DNA of 64,000 bases, taken from NCBI GenBank assembly GCA_965206365.1, contig CBDBJL010000008.1, forward strand, positions 42,863 to 106,862. The letters run 5' to 3'. This DNA is from CBDBJL01 sp965206365 (GTDB taxonomy: Bacteria; Pseudomonadota; Alphaproteobacteria; JABAAW01; JAHZMA01). This document shows positions 27,337 through 36,247 of the stretch, one piece after another. A program made the translations under genes and the position numbers. Under the pieces are notes generated by a model. The model made no database searches. It worked only from the letters and a program-made list of their open reading frames with translations, and was not told the DNA's origin. Positions within the stretch are counted from its first letter, which is position 1. Every line of letters starts with the position of its first letter.

Positions 27337-28638
27337 TTACCCACAAGCACGCCCATCTACCCAACATTGTAAAACCTTGCCTTCCACAGGCATTTTATCA
27401 AAGCTGGTATTTTTAGATTTACTGCTTAGCTGATCTTCACGAATAATCCAACTGCTATGCAGATCAAGCAATGTCAAATCTGCTGCCATGCCAACCGCAA
27501 GTTTGCCTGCGTCAATTTTCAGTAAATTTGCTGGATTGCACGTTAATTTCTGTAGCAAACTCACCAATGGCAATTCACCCCCATGGACTAATTTCAAGGA
27601 TAATGCCAACAGGCTTTCTAAGCCCACCATCCCAAAAGATGCCCATTCAAAAGGTTGCCGTTTCGAATCTTGATCTTGTGGCAAATGATCCGATGCAATT
27701 GCATCAATCGTACCATCTTTCAACCCCGCAATAATAGCCAAACGATCCTCTTCTGTACGCAAAGGTGGATTTACCTTCGCAAAAGTTCGATAATCATGCA
27801 CTGCCAGCTCGTTTAGTAAAAAATATTGCGGTGCGGTATCACAGCTAATTTGCAAACCCTGTGCTTTCGCCCGACGAATAACATCTACAGTATCTTTCGT
27901 CGAGATATGTGCCACATGATAACGCCCCCCTGTCTGTTCTAGCAAACGCAGATCTCGCTCTACCATCATCACCTCAGCAACGGAAGGCATGCCTTTAAGC
28001 CCCAACAAAGTTGCCATCGCTCCTTGATTCATTTGCCCAGCTTGGGTAAGCACAGCCACTTCCGGATGCTGAATAATCAAAGCATTTAACCCAGCACCAT
28101 ACGTTAGCGCACGATACATCGCCAAAGAATTTTCTAAAGCAAACTCCCCATCGGTAAATCCCACCGCGCCAGCTTCTTGTAATAGCCCAAACTCGGTTAA
28201 TTCCTCGCCCTGCAGCCCCCGCGTTAAGGCAGCATAACAATAAAGCTTCGTTCCCTGCGTTTCACGCCCACGCCTAGTTAAAAATTCAATACCAGCAACA
28301 TTATCGATCATCGAATCCATACTTGGCCATACCACCATAGAGGTTACCCCACCACGAATCGCCGCTTTAATCCCTGTGGCAATTGTCGCTTTATATTCAG
28401 TTCCCGGCGAACATAATTGCACCCGCATATCCACAATTCCTGGAATTAAATAATGCCCTTTGCCATCAATAACTTCAACATTATCCCCCTCAGGCTTCAC
28501 AATATTATCGCCAAATGCCATGATTTTACCATTTTTAAGCCAGATCGCTCCTCTGGCACAAGAAGAGTTTTCACTATTTTTTGCAGGCTGATCTTCAGGA
28601 TTCAGCAAAACAACATTATGGATATAGCTTTGCTTCAT
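27337..28638 (-). CDS. Inactive dihydroorotase-like partner of PyrB (PyrC'/PyrX type)
   Basis: A 433-aa protein of the dihydroorotase fold: N-terminal beta sandwich, IPGIVDMRVQL strand, CYAALTRG, ASDHLPQD and C-terminal LTCNPANLL with MAADLTLLDL. In active type I enzymes the first strand ends DxHxH; here those zinc histidines are Arg72 and Gln74 (D-M-R-V-Q-L). The usual second histidine region TPHH is APQY, and the HCED-type metal site reads QHPE. The metal centre is therefore absent. In Pseudomonas such a catalytically dead PyrC' is needed to assemble aspartate transcarbamoylase; the position 2 bp after pyrB supports the same role. A separate active pyrC should exist elsewhere in the genome. 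Confidence 0.85.
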   Translation of the reverse strand: MKQSYIHNVVLLNPEDQPAKNSENSSCARGAIWLKNGKIMAFGDNIVKPEGDNVEVIDGKGHYLIPGIVDMRVQLCSPGTEYKATIATGIKAAIRGGVTSMVVWPSMDSMIDNVAGIEFLTRRGRETQGTKLYCYAALTRGLQGEELTEFGLLQEAGAVGFTDGEFALENSLAMYRALTYGAGLNALIIQHPEVAVLTQAGQMNQGAMATLLGLKGMPSVAEVMMVERDLRLLEQTGGRYHVAHISTKDTVDVIRRAKAQGLQISCDTAPQYFLLNELAVHDYRTFAKVNPPLRTEEDRLAIIAGLKDGTIDAIASDHLPQDQDSKRQPFEWASFGMVGLESLLALSLKLVHGGELPLVSLLQKLTCNPANLLKIDAGKLAVGMAADLTLLDLHSSWIIREDQLSSKSKNTSFDKMPVEGKVLQCWVDGRACG

Positions 28639-28640
28639 AA

Positions 28641-29585
28641 TTATCGATCCCCCGCAATCCTTTTGCCAATTAACGCTAAAACCGCCATTCTTACGGCAAC
28701 ACCCATTTCCACCTGTTCTTGAATCAAAGAACGATCAATATCATCGGCAAGCTCTGAATCAATTTCCACGCCTCGATTCATCGGTCCTGGATGCATAATC
28801 AAAGCATCAGGTTTCGCGCTAGAGAGTTTATCATTACCCAACCCATAAAAATGGAAATATTCTTTTCCCGAAGGCACGTAATTGCCTTTCATTCTTTCCG
28901 TTTGCAACCGAAGCATCATCACAATATCACAATCTTTCAGCCCTAAATGCATATCATGAAAAACTTTGGCACCAAATTGCTCAATGCCTGCTGGCATTAA
29001 AGTAGGCGGAGCAATAAAGCGCACCCTTGCCCCCATAATTTGTAATAAATGCATATTAGAACGTGCCACCCGACTATGCAAAATATCACCACAAATGGCC
29101 ACACACAACCCTTCCAATCTCTTCTTGCGACGCCGAATTGTTACCGCATCTAAAAAAGCTTGAGTTGGATGTTCATGCGAACCATCACCGGCATTCACCA
29201 CACTGCAACCTACTTTTTCTGCCAATAATTGTACCGCACCCGAACATTGATGCCGCACTACCAAAATATCAGCACGCATCGCCCGTAAAGTCATCGCCGT
29301 ATCAATTAATGTTTCCCCTTTCTTGATCGAAGAGTTTGCCACCGACATGTTAATAACAGAGGCACCTAAGCGTTTGCCTGCAATTTCAAAAGAGGTGCGC
29401 GTACGGGTAGAATTTTCAAAAAACAAATTCATGATTGTCAAATTTTCTAAAACATTTTCACAAGACCTACGCTCCCGACTTACCGTCACATAATAATCTG
29501 CTAAATCCAACACAGCTTTAATTTCATAAGGTTGCATCCCTGCAATGCCTAACATATGTTTGGGTTGATAAGGATCATGATTCAT
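28641..29585 (-). CDS. pyrB: Aspartate carbamoyltransferase catalytic subunit
   Basis: Condenses carbamoyl phosphate and aspartate in pyrimidine synthesis. The 314-aa protein has the carbamoyl-phosphate loop FFENSTRTRTSFE, HQCSGAVQLLAE, HEHPTQAFLDAVTI, the aspartate-side MMLRLQTERM and HPGPMNRGVEID. Length is typical of a catalytic chain without an allosteric extension, and no pyrI is near. It is followed after 2 bp by the pseudo-dihydroorotase with which it probably forms a complex. Confidence 0.96.
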   Translation of the reverse strand: MNHDPYQPKHMLGIAGMQPYEIKAVLDLADYYVTVSRERRSCENVLENLTIMNLFFENSTRTRTSFEIAGKRLGASVINMSVANSSIKKGETLIDTAMTLRAMRADILVVRHQCSGAVQLLAEKVGCSVVNAGDGSHEHPTQAFLDAVTIRRRKKRLEGLCVAICGDILHSRVARSNMHLLQIMGARVRFIAPPTLMPAGIEQFGAKVFHDMHLGLKDCDIVMMLRLQTERMKGNYVPSGKEYFHFYGLGNDKLSSAKPDALIMHPGPMNRGVEIDSELADDIDRSLIQEQVEMGVAVRMAVLALIGKRIAGDR

Positions 29586-29590
29586 AATTG

Positions 29591-30664
29591 TTAAGAAATA
29601 CGCCCTACAGAAAATTGTAGTGCTGCCTGCAAACTCTCTATTATGTTTTGAATGTGATTTTCGGAAATTTGTTTTTTACCGATTTTTTGTAATTTATCTA
29701 AAATTTTATGAACTTGATCCGCCATTTGCAAAACCTGCATCCGCGCCTGTGGAATAATTTGATGCTGCTGTAACAAATTTTGAATTTTTTGCAAATCTTG
29801 CTCATTCGCCTGCTCAGCAATCATCTGATTTAGCCATGTCTTTTGTTGCTCGTTCACAGCTTGCCTCAGCAAAATAAAAGGCAAGGTTATCTTCCCCTCG
29901 CGCAAATCATCTCCACAGATCTTCCCCATATCGTTAGATCCCACCGAATAATCCATAATATCATCTACCAACTGAAACGCCAGCCCAAAATAATGCCCCA
30001 ATTCACGTAAATCGGTAACCAATTCAGCATCCCCTCCGCTCAGCATCGTCCCTGAGCTACAAGCCGCAGAAAATAATGATGCTGTTTTGGCGGTAATAAT
30101 TTGCAAATAAACCTCACTGCTTAGATCAGGATTACGCTCATATTGCAATTGCAACACTTCACCTTCTGCCAATTGCGCTGATGTTTCCGATAAATTTTCT
30201 AAGATTGGTAAGGAATGGCTTTGCACCATCAACGAAAATGCCCGCGAAAATAAATAATCGCCCACCAAAATTGGCAATTTATTATCCCATATCTGATTGG
30301 CAGTAGGCTGCCCCCGACGCATCTTCGAATGATCCACCACATCATCATGCAATAATGTTGCCGCATGAATCAACTCAACCGCACCCGCCAACGCCAATAC
30401 TCGCTCAGTTGGCATGGGGTTATTCGTTAGATGCGCGGTTAAATCTGCACTTGCAAGCAATAATAAAGCCCGAATTCGCTTCCCCCCAGCCCCGAACAAA
30501 TGATCCGATATTTTCGGGATCATCAAACTGGTCGTTCCAATCAAAGCCATGATAATCTCATGAATCTGCGCAAGCGAATCGCAATAGCGTTCCAAAAGCG
30601 GTTCAAGCGAGGCATGATGCGGAGCAACGCCCCGTAGAGGCTCTTGAGATACAGGACTCAACAT
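29591..30664 (-). CDS. ispB: Octaprenyl/polyprenyl diphosphate synthase (IspB-like)
   Basis: Trans-prenyltransferase that elongates FPP with isopentenyl diphosphate to the long side chain of ubiquinone. Both aspartate-rich motifs are seen: LLHDDVVDHSKMRRG and LVDDIMDYS, with GGKRIRALLLL upstream and GDYLFSRAF between. Length 357 aa includes an N-terminal extension of about 25 residues over E. coli IspB. Chain length (C40-C50) cannot be read from the sequence. It is the first gene of the minus-strand run ispB-pyrB-pyrX-plsY-pepN. Confidence 0.93.
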   Translation of the reverse strand: MLSPVSQEPLRGVAPHHASLEPLLERYCDSLAQIHEIIMALIGTTSLMIPKISDHLFGAGGKRIRALLLLASADLTAHLTNNPMPTERVLALAGAVELIHAATLLHDDVVDHSKMRRGQPTANQIWDNKLPILVGDYLFSRAFSLMVQSHSLPILENLSETSAQLAEGEVLQLQYERNPDLSSEVYLQIITAKTASLFSAACSSGTMLSGGDAELVTDLRELGHYFGLAFQLVDDIMDYSVGSNDMGKICGDDLREGKITLPFILLRQAVNEQQKTWLNQMIAEQANEQDLQKIQNLLQQHQIIPQARMQVLQMADQVHKILDKLQKIGKKQISENHIQNIIESLQAALQFSVGRIS

Positions 30665-30906
30665 AATAAAGTACTCTAATCAATTCCATCCATTCTCGCA
30701 AGTAGGATTTAACCTGCATTTCGTATTTTACATTTTATATGTCGTAAAACTACGTGCTTTTGGCGCAAAAAATAATTTTTATCTTTTCTAATAAATTTTT
30801 CTTGTATTAATCTTAAGCTCAGAATATATCAAATAAAAAGTGAGCTAGGTTTAGCGAGTTTATTTTTTTTACAATTAACAAATAATTTATGATACAAGGT
30901 ATGCAA

Positions 30907-31227
30907 ATGGCACAGCGATACGTTCTTTTTTGGCGTGACATTCCTGCACAGGTCGTTGTGCAAAAATCTCGTCGTGAACAATGCAAAAAAGTTTTAAATA
31001 CTCGTTTTGAAAAAGCCATTGACCGTGCCGCAATGAAAAGTGGTAAAGATAGTGATGATGATTACCTCGCATTATGGCGTAAATCTACCCCTGAAGAATG
31101 TTCTGATGCTTTAGAGCAAGAAGCTAATCAATATGCCCAAGAATTAGAGATAATTTATACCCCCGAAAAATTACGTATTCTTGTGCAAAATGGTGGTACT
31201 CAACCCAATTCAAACTCCACATCCTAA
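30907..31227 (+). CDS. 'Virulence factor' family small protein of the MtgA operon
   Basis: A 106-aa soluble protein, with the family core VLFWRDIPAQVVVQKSRREQ, FEKAIDRAAMK and SDDDYLALWRKSTPEE. The Pfam name is historical; biochemical function is unknown, but in many proteobacteria it directly precedes the methyltetrahydrofolate:corrinoid methyltransferase gene, as here (13-bp gap). Earlier in-frame ATGs at 30889 and 30901 exist; the AAGG seven bases before 30907 favours this start. It opens the plus-strand one-carbon operon. The 240-bp space to the divergent ispB presumably holds both promoters; I recognised no riboswitch in it. Confidence 0.85.
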   Translation: MAQRYVLFWRDIPAQVVVQKSRREQCKKVLNTRFEKAIDRAAMKSGKDSDDDYLALWRKSTPEECSDALEQEANQYAQELEIIYTPEKLRILVQNGGTQPNSNSTS

Positions 31228-31240
31228 AGGATAAAACAAC

Positions 31241-32143
31241 ATGACACACACCATTGTAAGCTCAGCAACACGCGAACATATTATTGGGTTTGATAAGCCC
31301 TTCACAATCATTGGTGAGCGAATCAATCCCACCGGACGTAAGAAACTTGCCGCAGAAATGAAATTAGGTAATTACGATATGGTGAAATCCGATACCTTAG
31401 CCCAAGTAGCTGCTGGCGCGCATATGCTTGATGTCAATGCCGGTATTCCCTTAGCCGATGAACCTGGTATTCTTGCCGAAACCATTCGATTGGTGCAATC
31501 CCTAACTGATTTGCCCTTATGTATCGATAGTTCTATTGTTGCTGCTTTAGAAAGTGGCTTGGCAGCCTATAAGGGTCGACCCTTACTGAATTCGGTCACT
31601 GGCGAAGAAGAACGTTTAGAACAAGTTCTGCCATTGGTAAAAAAATATGATTGTGCCGTAATTGCAATTTCTAATGATGAAACCGGTATTTCACAAGATC
31701 CTGATGTTCGCTTTGAAGTCGCCAAAAAAATTGTTGAACGTGCCATGGATTATGGGATTAAAGCCAATGATGTTGTTGTAGATCCTTTGGTAATGCCAAT
31801 TGGTGCTTTGGGTGATGCCGGCCGTAGTGTTTTGCAATTGGTGCGTCGGTTACGTGAAGAGCTAAAGGTCAATACCTCATGTGGGGCTTCAAATGTTAGT
31901 TTTGGGCTTCCCAATCGCCATGGAATTAATTCTTGCTTCCTCGCTATGGCGAATGGCGCAGGTATGACTTCGGCGATCATGAACCCATTACATAAACCCG
32001 AAGCCGACGGCATTATGGGTGCAAATGTAATCATGGGCAATGATGGTGATTGTGCCCGTTGGATTAAAACTTTTCGTGAAACCCCGATTCAAGGCACAGG
32101 CACAGATGGTTCTGGGGCTCGGCGAGGCAATCGGCGCCGATGA
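31241..32143 (+). CDS. Methyltetrahydrofolate:corrinoid-protein methyltransferase (MtgA/MtvA-like)
   Basis: Pterin-binding-domain enzyme that moves a methyl group between a corrinoid protein and tetrahydrofolate. The 300-aa sequence has the pterin TIM-barrel signature FTIIGERINPTGRKKLA, ADPVDVNAG-like MLDVNAGIPLADEP, PLCIDSS, PLLNSVTGEEERL, DPLVMPIGA, TSCGASNVSFGLPNR and NANVIMGNDGD-like ANVIMGNDGD. The Gly/Arg-rich tail (GSGARRGNRRR) is also seen in homologues. It sits between the small 'virulence factor' gene and a corrinoid activator. No corrinoid-binding subunit or substrate-specific (MttB-type) methyltransferase is encoded here, so the methyl donor (for example a quaternary amine) cannot be named. 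Confidence 0.9.
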   Translation: MTHTIVSSATREHIIGFDKPFTIIGERINPTGRKKLAAEMKLGNYDMVKSDTLAQVAAGAHMLDVNAGIPLADEPGILAETIRLVQSLTDLPLCIDSSIVAALESGLAAYKGRPLLNSVTGEEERLEQVLPLVKKYDCAVIAISNDETGISQDPDVRFEVAKKIVERAMDYGIKANDVVVDPLVMPIGALGDAGRSVLQLVRRLREELKVNTSCGASNVSFGLPNRHGINSCFLAMANGAGMTSAIMNPLHKPEADGIMGANVIMGNDGDCARWIKTFRETPIQGTGTDGSGARRGNRRR

Positions 32144-32188
32144 GAATAAATATCGCTAAATCAATATATTAGGAATACAAAAAGTGAT

Positions 32189-34309
32189 ATGGTAACAGAT
32201 ACGCAAAGTAAAAAATCCCTCCACGGTGGAGCAAATGCTAAGCTGGCAATTGGCACGGCCAGTGATGCTATCGAACAGGTAACTGACAACCAAGCTTTTA
32301 TTGTCTTTATGCCATCAGGGCAACGCGGTTACGTGCAAAAGGGGATCAGCGTTTTGGATGCAGCCCGCCAGATGGAAGTAGATTTAGATTCGATTTGTGG
32401 CGGCAATGCCATCTGTGGGCGTTGCCAAGTGGAATATACTTTTGGTGATTTGCCAAAACTTAAAATTCACTCTGCAATTAACAATGTTTCCCCTTTTGGT
32501 AGCAGCGAACAACGCTTTGATAAGCGCGTTGGGCTTAAACCTGGCAGAAGGTTAGGCTGTTGCAGTATTATTAGTGGTGATTTGGTTGTTAATGTTCCGC
32601 CCGAAAGCCAAGTGCATAAACAGATTATTAGCAAACAAACCAATTTAGATTATTCGCAGAATATGCAGCCAATGGTTAGGCTTTACGTGGTTACTGTTGC
32701 TGAAGCTGATTTGCACGATGCCACCGGCGATAGCGAACGAGTCATTACAGCCTTAAAAAATCAACATAAAATTATTGCCCATACTTTTTACTCTACCTTA
32801 TTGATCGATTTGCAACAGGCTTTGCGGAAAAATAATTGGCAAATTTCTGTCGCAGTTCGTGAAAACGCCATTATCGGAATTTGGGGCGGAATCAAAGAAG
32901 CAATTTATGGCATTGCTTTTGATGTTGGCTCTACGACAATTTCAGGAACACTTGCCAATTTAGTTACAGGATTCGTTATGGGTTCTACAGGGCAAATGAA
33001 TCCACAAATTCGCTTTGGCGAGGATTTAATGAGCCGAGTTTCCTACGCCATGATGAATGAAAATGGTACAGATCAAATGTGTGATGCTGTGCGCAATAGT
33101 TTGGCAGATCTAACCACCGAACTCATTGAAACCCACCAGCTTTTGCCTGGCGATGTTATTGAATTAACCGTTGTCTGCAATCCGGTGATGCATCATATTC
33201 TTCTAGGGATCTCACCTGTTGAACTTGGTAATGCACCTTTTGCCCTAGCAACCAACCAATCCATCACCTTACTTGCCAAAGATTGGAACCTGCCCGTACA
33301 TAGATGTGCCCATATCTATATCTTACCTTGCGTAGCTGGGCATGTTGGTGCGGATGCTGCTGCGGTTATGCTGGCAAAAGAGCCTTGGAATGATGATGAT
33401 AATGTTTTGATCATAGATGTGGGTACAAATGCCGAAATCACTTTAGGGTATCAAGGCAACCGAATTCTTTCATGCTCATCACCTACTGGGCCTGCGCTTG
33501 AAGGTGCGCAAATTTCTTCCGGGCAACGCGCTGCCAATGGTGCCATTGAACATGTGCGGATTAGCCCTTTCACTTTAGAGCCTCGTTTCCAAGTGATTGG
33601 CATTGAAGGCTGGTCGGATGAACCCCCTTTCCAAGCATCAAACGTTACCGTAAGTGGCATTTGTGGTTCAGGTATTATCGAGGCGATTGCTGAGCTTTAT
33701 CTCGCCGGAATTATCACCTCTTCAGGGATTATGAATAGCTCACTTGCCGATAAATGCCCGAGATTGGTAAAAAATGACCGCACTTACAATTATTTACTCC
33801 ATAAAAATGAAAGCACTGAAATTTACATTACCCAAAACGACGTCCGTGCGATTCAACTTGCCAAAGGGGCACTTTATGCCGGTGCGAGATTGTTAATGGA
33901 TCGGGTTAAGATTGAATTTGTTGATCGTATTATCTTAGCCGGTGCCTTTGGCTCGCATATTGATCCTAAATATGCTTTAATTTTAGGTATGTTCCCAGAT
34001 TGCTACGTTAGCAATGTATCTTCTGCTGGCAATGCTGCTGGAACTGGCGCGCTCAAAGCCCTAACCAGCAAAGCTGCAAGAGCGACCATTGAGACACGAA
34101 TTCAGCAGGTAGAAAAAATTGAAACAGCAATTGACCCTAATTTCCAAAAATATTTCGTCAGTGCGATGGGCATCCCTAATCGCGATGATCCTTATTTAAA
34201 ATTATCAGAAACTGTGACCCTTCCCAACCCTGAAGATGCCCAAAAGCAAATGGATGTTTTTGCCCAAACCCAAACAAACCGTGTGCGCCGTCGCCACCGC
34301 CATGTTTAG
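32189..34309 (+). CDS. Corrinoid-activation protein, RACo-like 2Fe-2S/ASKHA ATPase
   Basis: ATP-dependent reductive activator that returns inactive Co(II) corrinoid to Co(I). The 706-aa protein has an N-terminal plant-type ferredoxin domain with Cys70, Cys76, Cys79 and a fourth ligand at Cys124 or Cys125 (GRRLGCCS), then a linker and middle domain, then the actin-like ASKHA domain opening with AFDVGSTTISG (Asp245) and containing IDVGTNAEITLG and ILAGAFGSHIDP. The C-terminus ends in RVRRRHRHV. This is the DUF4445/RACo architecture. It lies 45 bp after the methyltransferase and 71 bp before the reductase gene, in one operon. Confidence 0.92.
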   Translation: MVTDTQSKKSLHGGANAKLAIGTASDAIEQVTDNQAFIVFMPSGQRGYVQKGISVLDAARQMEVDLDSICGGNAICGRCQVEYTFGDLPKLKIHSAINNVSPFGSSEQRFDKRVGLKPGRRLGCCSIISGDLVVNVPPESQVHKQIISKQTNLDYSQNMQPMVRLYVVTVAEADLHDATGDSERVITALKNQHKIIAHTFYSTLLIDLQQALRKNNWQISVAVRENAIIGIWGGIKEAIYGIAFDVGSTTISGTLANLVTGFVMGSTGQMNPQIRFGEDLMSRVSYAMMNENGTDQMCDAVRNSLADLTTELIETHQLLPGDVIELTVVCNPVMHHILLGISPVELGNAPFALATNQSITLLAKDWNLPVHRCAHIYILPCVAGHVGADAAAVMLAKEPWNDDDNVLIIDVGTNAEITLGYQGNRILSCSSPTGPALEGAQISSGQRAANGAIEHVRISPFTLEPRFQVIGIEGWSDEPPFQASNVTVSGICGSGIIEAIAELYLAGIITSSGIMNSSLADKCPRLVKNDRTYNYLLHKNESTEIYITQNDVRAIQLAKGALYAGARLLMDRVKIEFVDRIILAGAFGSHIDPKYALILGMFPDCYVSNVSSAGNAAGTGALKALTSKAARATIETRIQQVEKIETAIDPNFQKYFVSAMGIPNRDDPYLKLSETVTLPNPEDAQKQMDVFAQTQTNRVRRRHRHV

Positions 34310-34380
34310 CCCAAAAACATAAAGCCAAAATTCAAAAAAAGCAAACTCTTTTTATCATTTTATTTGCAAAAGGAACCCTA

Positions 34381-35235
34381 ATGCCAAATCCAATTTTTAT
34401 GAAATTAATCCAGTCCGCATCTATTGAAACAACACCGAAAGGTGCGAAAAAAATTGGTGATTTCCAAGAATATTTGCCTGAAAACACACCAATTTACATC
34501 ACTTTTCTACCAGGAAGTGATTTTGCCGATACGGTTGAGACCGCACTTACCTTAAAAAGCCAAAATATGATCCCAATTCCGCATATTGCAGCGCGCTCTT
34601 TGCCGAGTAAAGTGGCTCTAGAGCTAGCACTAGAATCGTTGCAAAAAGTTAATATTACCGAAGCTTTGCTTATTGGTGGCGGTGTTGCAAAAGCTGTGGG
34701 TCCTTTTGCTGCTTCTATCGATGTTTTGGAAACAGGTTTATTAGAAAAATATGGCATTCAACGCCTTGGCATTGCCGGGCATCCTGAAGGTAGCCCTGAT
34801 ATTTCTCCCGCCGATGTTTTAAGTGCCCTACATCTTAAATCTGCCTACGCAGCCCAAAGCCCGATCGATTTTTACATCACTACGCAATTTTGCTTCGAAG
34901 CTGAACCCTTAATTCTCTGGCAAGAAAATTTGAAAATAGCCGGCATTACGCTACCCGTAAAAATTGGCGTACCGGGCGTAGCTACCATTAAAACTTTGGT
35001 AAAATATGCTGTTGAATGTGGAATCGGCACCTCGATGCGTGTGGTTACAAATCGCGCCAAAGACATCAGCAAACTAATGACACCTTTCCCACCTGATCTT
35101 TTGATTCAAAATTTAGCAGATCACATCGCACAAGATGATACCAGCTTGATCAAAGGCATCCATCTTTATCCGTTAGGTGGTCTCGCAAAAACGGCCCTCT
35201 GGATGAGGGAGGCCATCGCCAAAAATCAAATATAA
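34381..35235 (+). CDS. Methylenetetrahydrofolate reductase family protein
   Basis: A 284-aa single-domain FAD TIM-barrel protein of the MetF family: ASIETTPKG (N-terminal strand with the conserved glutamate), IPHIAARSLPS (folate-side HxxxR), LLIGGG, GIQRLGIAGHPEGSPD and FYITTQFCFEAE are the family segments. In this operon it would oxidise 5-methyl-THF made by the MtgA-like protein to 5,10-methylene-THF, linking methyl transfer to central one-carbon metabolism; methionine synthesis is the alternative. A good AAGGA site precedes the ATG. It ends the operon. Confidence 0.9.
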   Translation: MPNPIFMKLIQSASIETTPKGAKKIGDFQEYLPENTPIYITFLPGSDFADTVETALTLKSQNMIPIPHIAARSLPSKVALELALESLQKVNITEALLIGGGVAKAVGPFAASIDVLETGLLEKYGIQRLGIAGHPEGSPDISPADVLSALHLKSAYAAQSPIDFYITTQFCFEAEPLILWQENLKIAGITLPVKIGVPGVATIKTLVKYAVECGIGTSMRVVTNRAKDISKLMTPFPPDLLIQNLADHIAQDDTSLIKGIHLYPLGGLAKTALWMREAIAKNQI

Positions 35236-35306
35236 AAACGCCAAATATAACGATGCCAAATACCGCTAAAAATAATTCTTTTGTACCCCACCATTCGCAT
35301 CGTAAG

Positions 35307-35357
35307 TTTTCAGGGTCAGTTTTCTGTACCAATTTTCCGGGTCGTTTTTCGGGCACC
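35307..35357. repeat. Two imperfect tandem 24-25-bp repeats resembling an IS21-type terminus
   Basis: The units at 35307-35330 and 35333-35357 both read TTTTC-N-GGGTC-N, then a TTTTC and a final ACC. Tandem GGGTCA/TTTTC units of this kind are found at the ends of IS21-family insertion sequences in alphaproteobacteria, as I recall. No istA/istB gene is present, so this would be a solo end or chance. It lies in the 159-bp convergent gap between the reductase gene and the DUF4167 gene. Confidence 0.4.
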
Positions 35358-35368
35358 ATAAAAGATTC

Positions 35369-35391
35369 ACGTTAACCACAGCGTTTAACGT
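35369..35391. terminator. Possible hairpin between convergent genes
   Basis: ACGTTAA and TTAACGT are exact complements around a 9-base loop, 3 bp from the stop of the DUF4167 gene. No strong T-tract follows on either strand, so it may be a weak terminator or part of the adjacent repeat remnant. Confidence 0.3.
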
Positions 35392-35394
35392 AAA

Positions 35395-35916
35395 TTAATA
35401 ATCTTCATCCACTTCCAAAAATGCCGGCAAATCATCATTAAAAGCATTTTTTTCTTCCACAGATTCACCACGATCCTCACCCCTATGATCGCGTGCTCCC
35501 CGTTGGTCTTTTTCGGAATTATCTCCTGCGGGCAATTCCCACCGCCTTCTGCGCACGCGCGGTGCAATTTTACCGGTAGAAGCTGGCGAAGGCTGCTCAT
35601 TCCCAGTTTGGGGCTGCACATTTGGCTGATTATTTTCCAATGGTTCAAACATTCTAAAATAATGTTCTGAGTGTTGTAGAAAATTTTCGCGCAAAACATG
35701 GTCACCGTTTGTGGCAACATCACGCGCATATTGCTGATATTTTTCAGCCAATTGCTGGGCTGTACCTCGAATTCTAACATTCGGTCCGTGCGATTCAAAA
35801 CTACTATTGCGGTTAGGCGAACGCCCATTTTGGTTGAAAGGCCGATTATTGTTAAATCTTCCTCCACCACCACCGCGTTGATTTTGATATCGCTTTACTT
35901 GATTATTTGATCGCAT
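35395..35916 (-). CDS. DUF4167 domain-containing protein
   Basis: A 173-aa protein with a basic, Asn/Gly/Arg-rich N-terminus (MRSNNQVKRYQNQRGGGGGR), then the DUF4167 core GPNVRIRGTAQQLAEKYQQY, ARDVATNGDHVLRENFLQHS and EHYFRMFEPL, and an acidic disordered tail. The family is alphaproteobacterial, of unknown function; its RGG-like N-terminus suggests nucleic-acid binding. It is usually located beside prmC and prfA, as here, although a 331-bp gap separates it from prmC. Confidence 0.9.
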   Translation of the reverse strand: MRSNNQVKRYQNQRGGGGGRFNNNRPFNQNGRSPNRNSSFESHGPNVRIRGTAQQLAEKYQQYARDVATNGDHVLRENFLQHSEHYFRMFEPLENNQPNVQPQTGNEQPSPASTGKIAPRVRRRRWELPAGDNSEKDQRGARDHRGEDRGESVEEKNAFNDDLPAFLEVDEDY

Positions 35917-36247
35917 TATCTGCCCTTTTCTCTAAGCTCAGAGATTCCACTACCAACAATAACAGAAACCACCGTTAAAAATTTTAATTTTTTGTAAAAT
36001 CCAAACCAAAGCAACTCAACCTTTAAAACCGCCAACACAAATGGAACCTTTTAAAATCGTTACCTGTATTCGATATATACCGAGCAAATCAGCTCTGTCA
36101 TATAGCCATACTCTACCCTAATGCCCCGCTTTTGCCAAGCCCTTTTTGTTACAAATTGCATTTTTCTATATTTTATCAATGTATATTTCTGAGTATGTTC
36201 CAAAAAACATCTTTCAAACTTCAAAAAATTTTATTCTTCCAAGAATT
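35917..36247. other. Intergenic region between prmC and the DUF4167 gene
   Basis: AT-rich sequence with no convincing open frame, RNA gene or strong hairpin. It probably contains the promoter and leader of the DUF4167 gene, transcribed on the minus strand. Confidence 0.5.

Noticed and set aside
30665..30906. Region before the one-carbon operon inspected for a cobalamin or SAM riboswitch
   Set aside because: I could not find the B12-box or SAM-II conserved segments; only AT-rich sequence with weak short repeats is visible.
35150..35359. 69-codon minus-strand frame ending near the reductase gene
   Set aside because: It overlaps the 3' end of the MetF-like gene and the GGGTC repeats; the hydrophobic run comes from T-rich DNA.
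35385..35873. 162-codon minus-strand frame overlapping the DUF4167 gene in another frame
   Set aside because: The competing frame contains the recognisable DUF4167 core and the RGG-like start; this one has no family resemblance.
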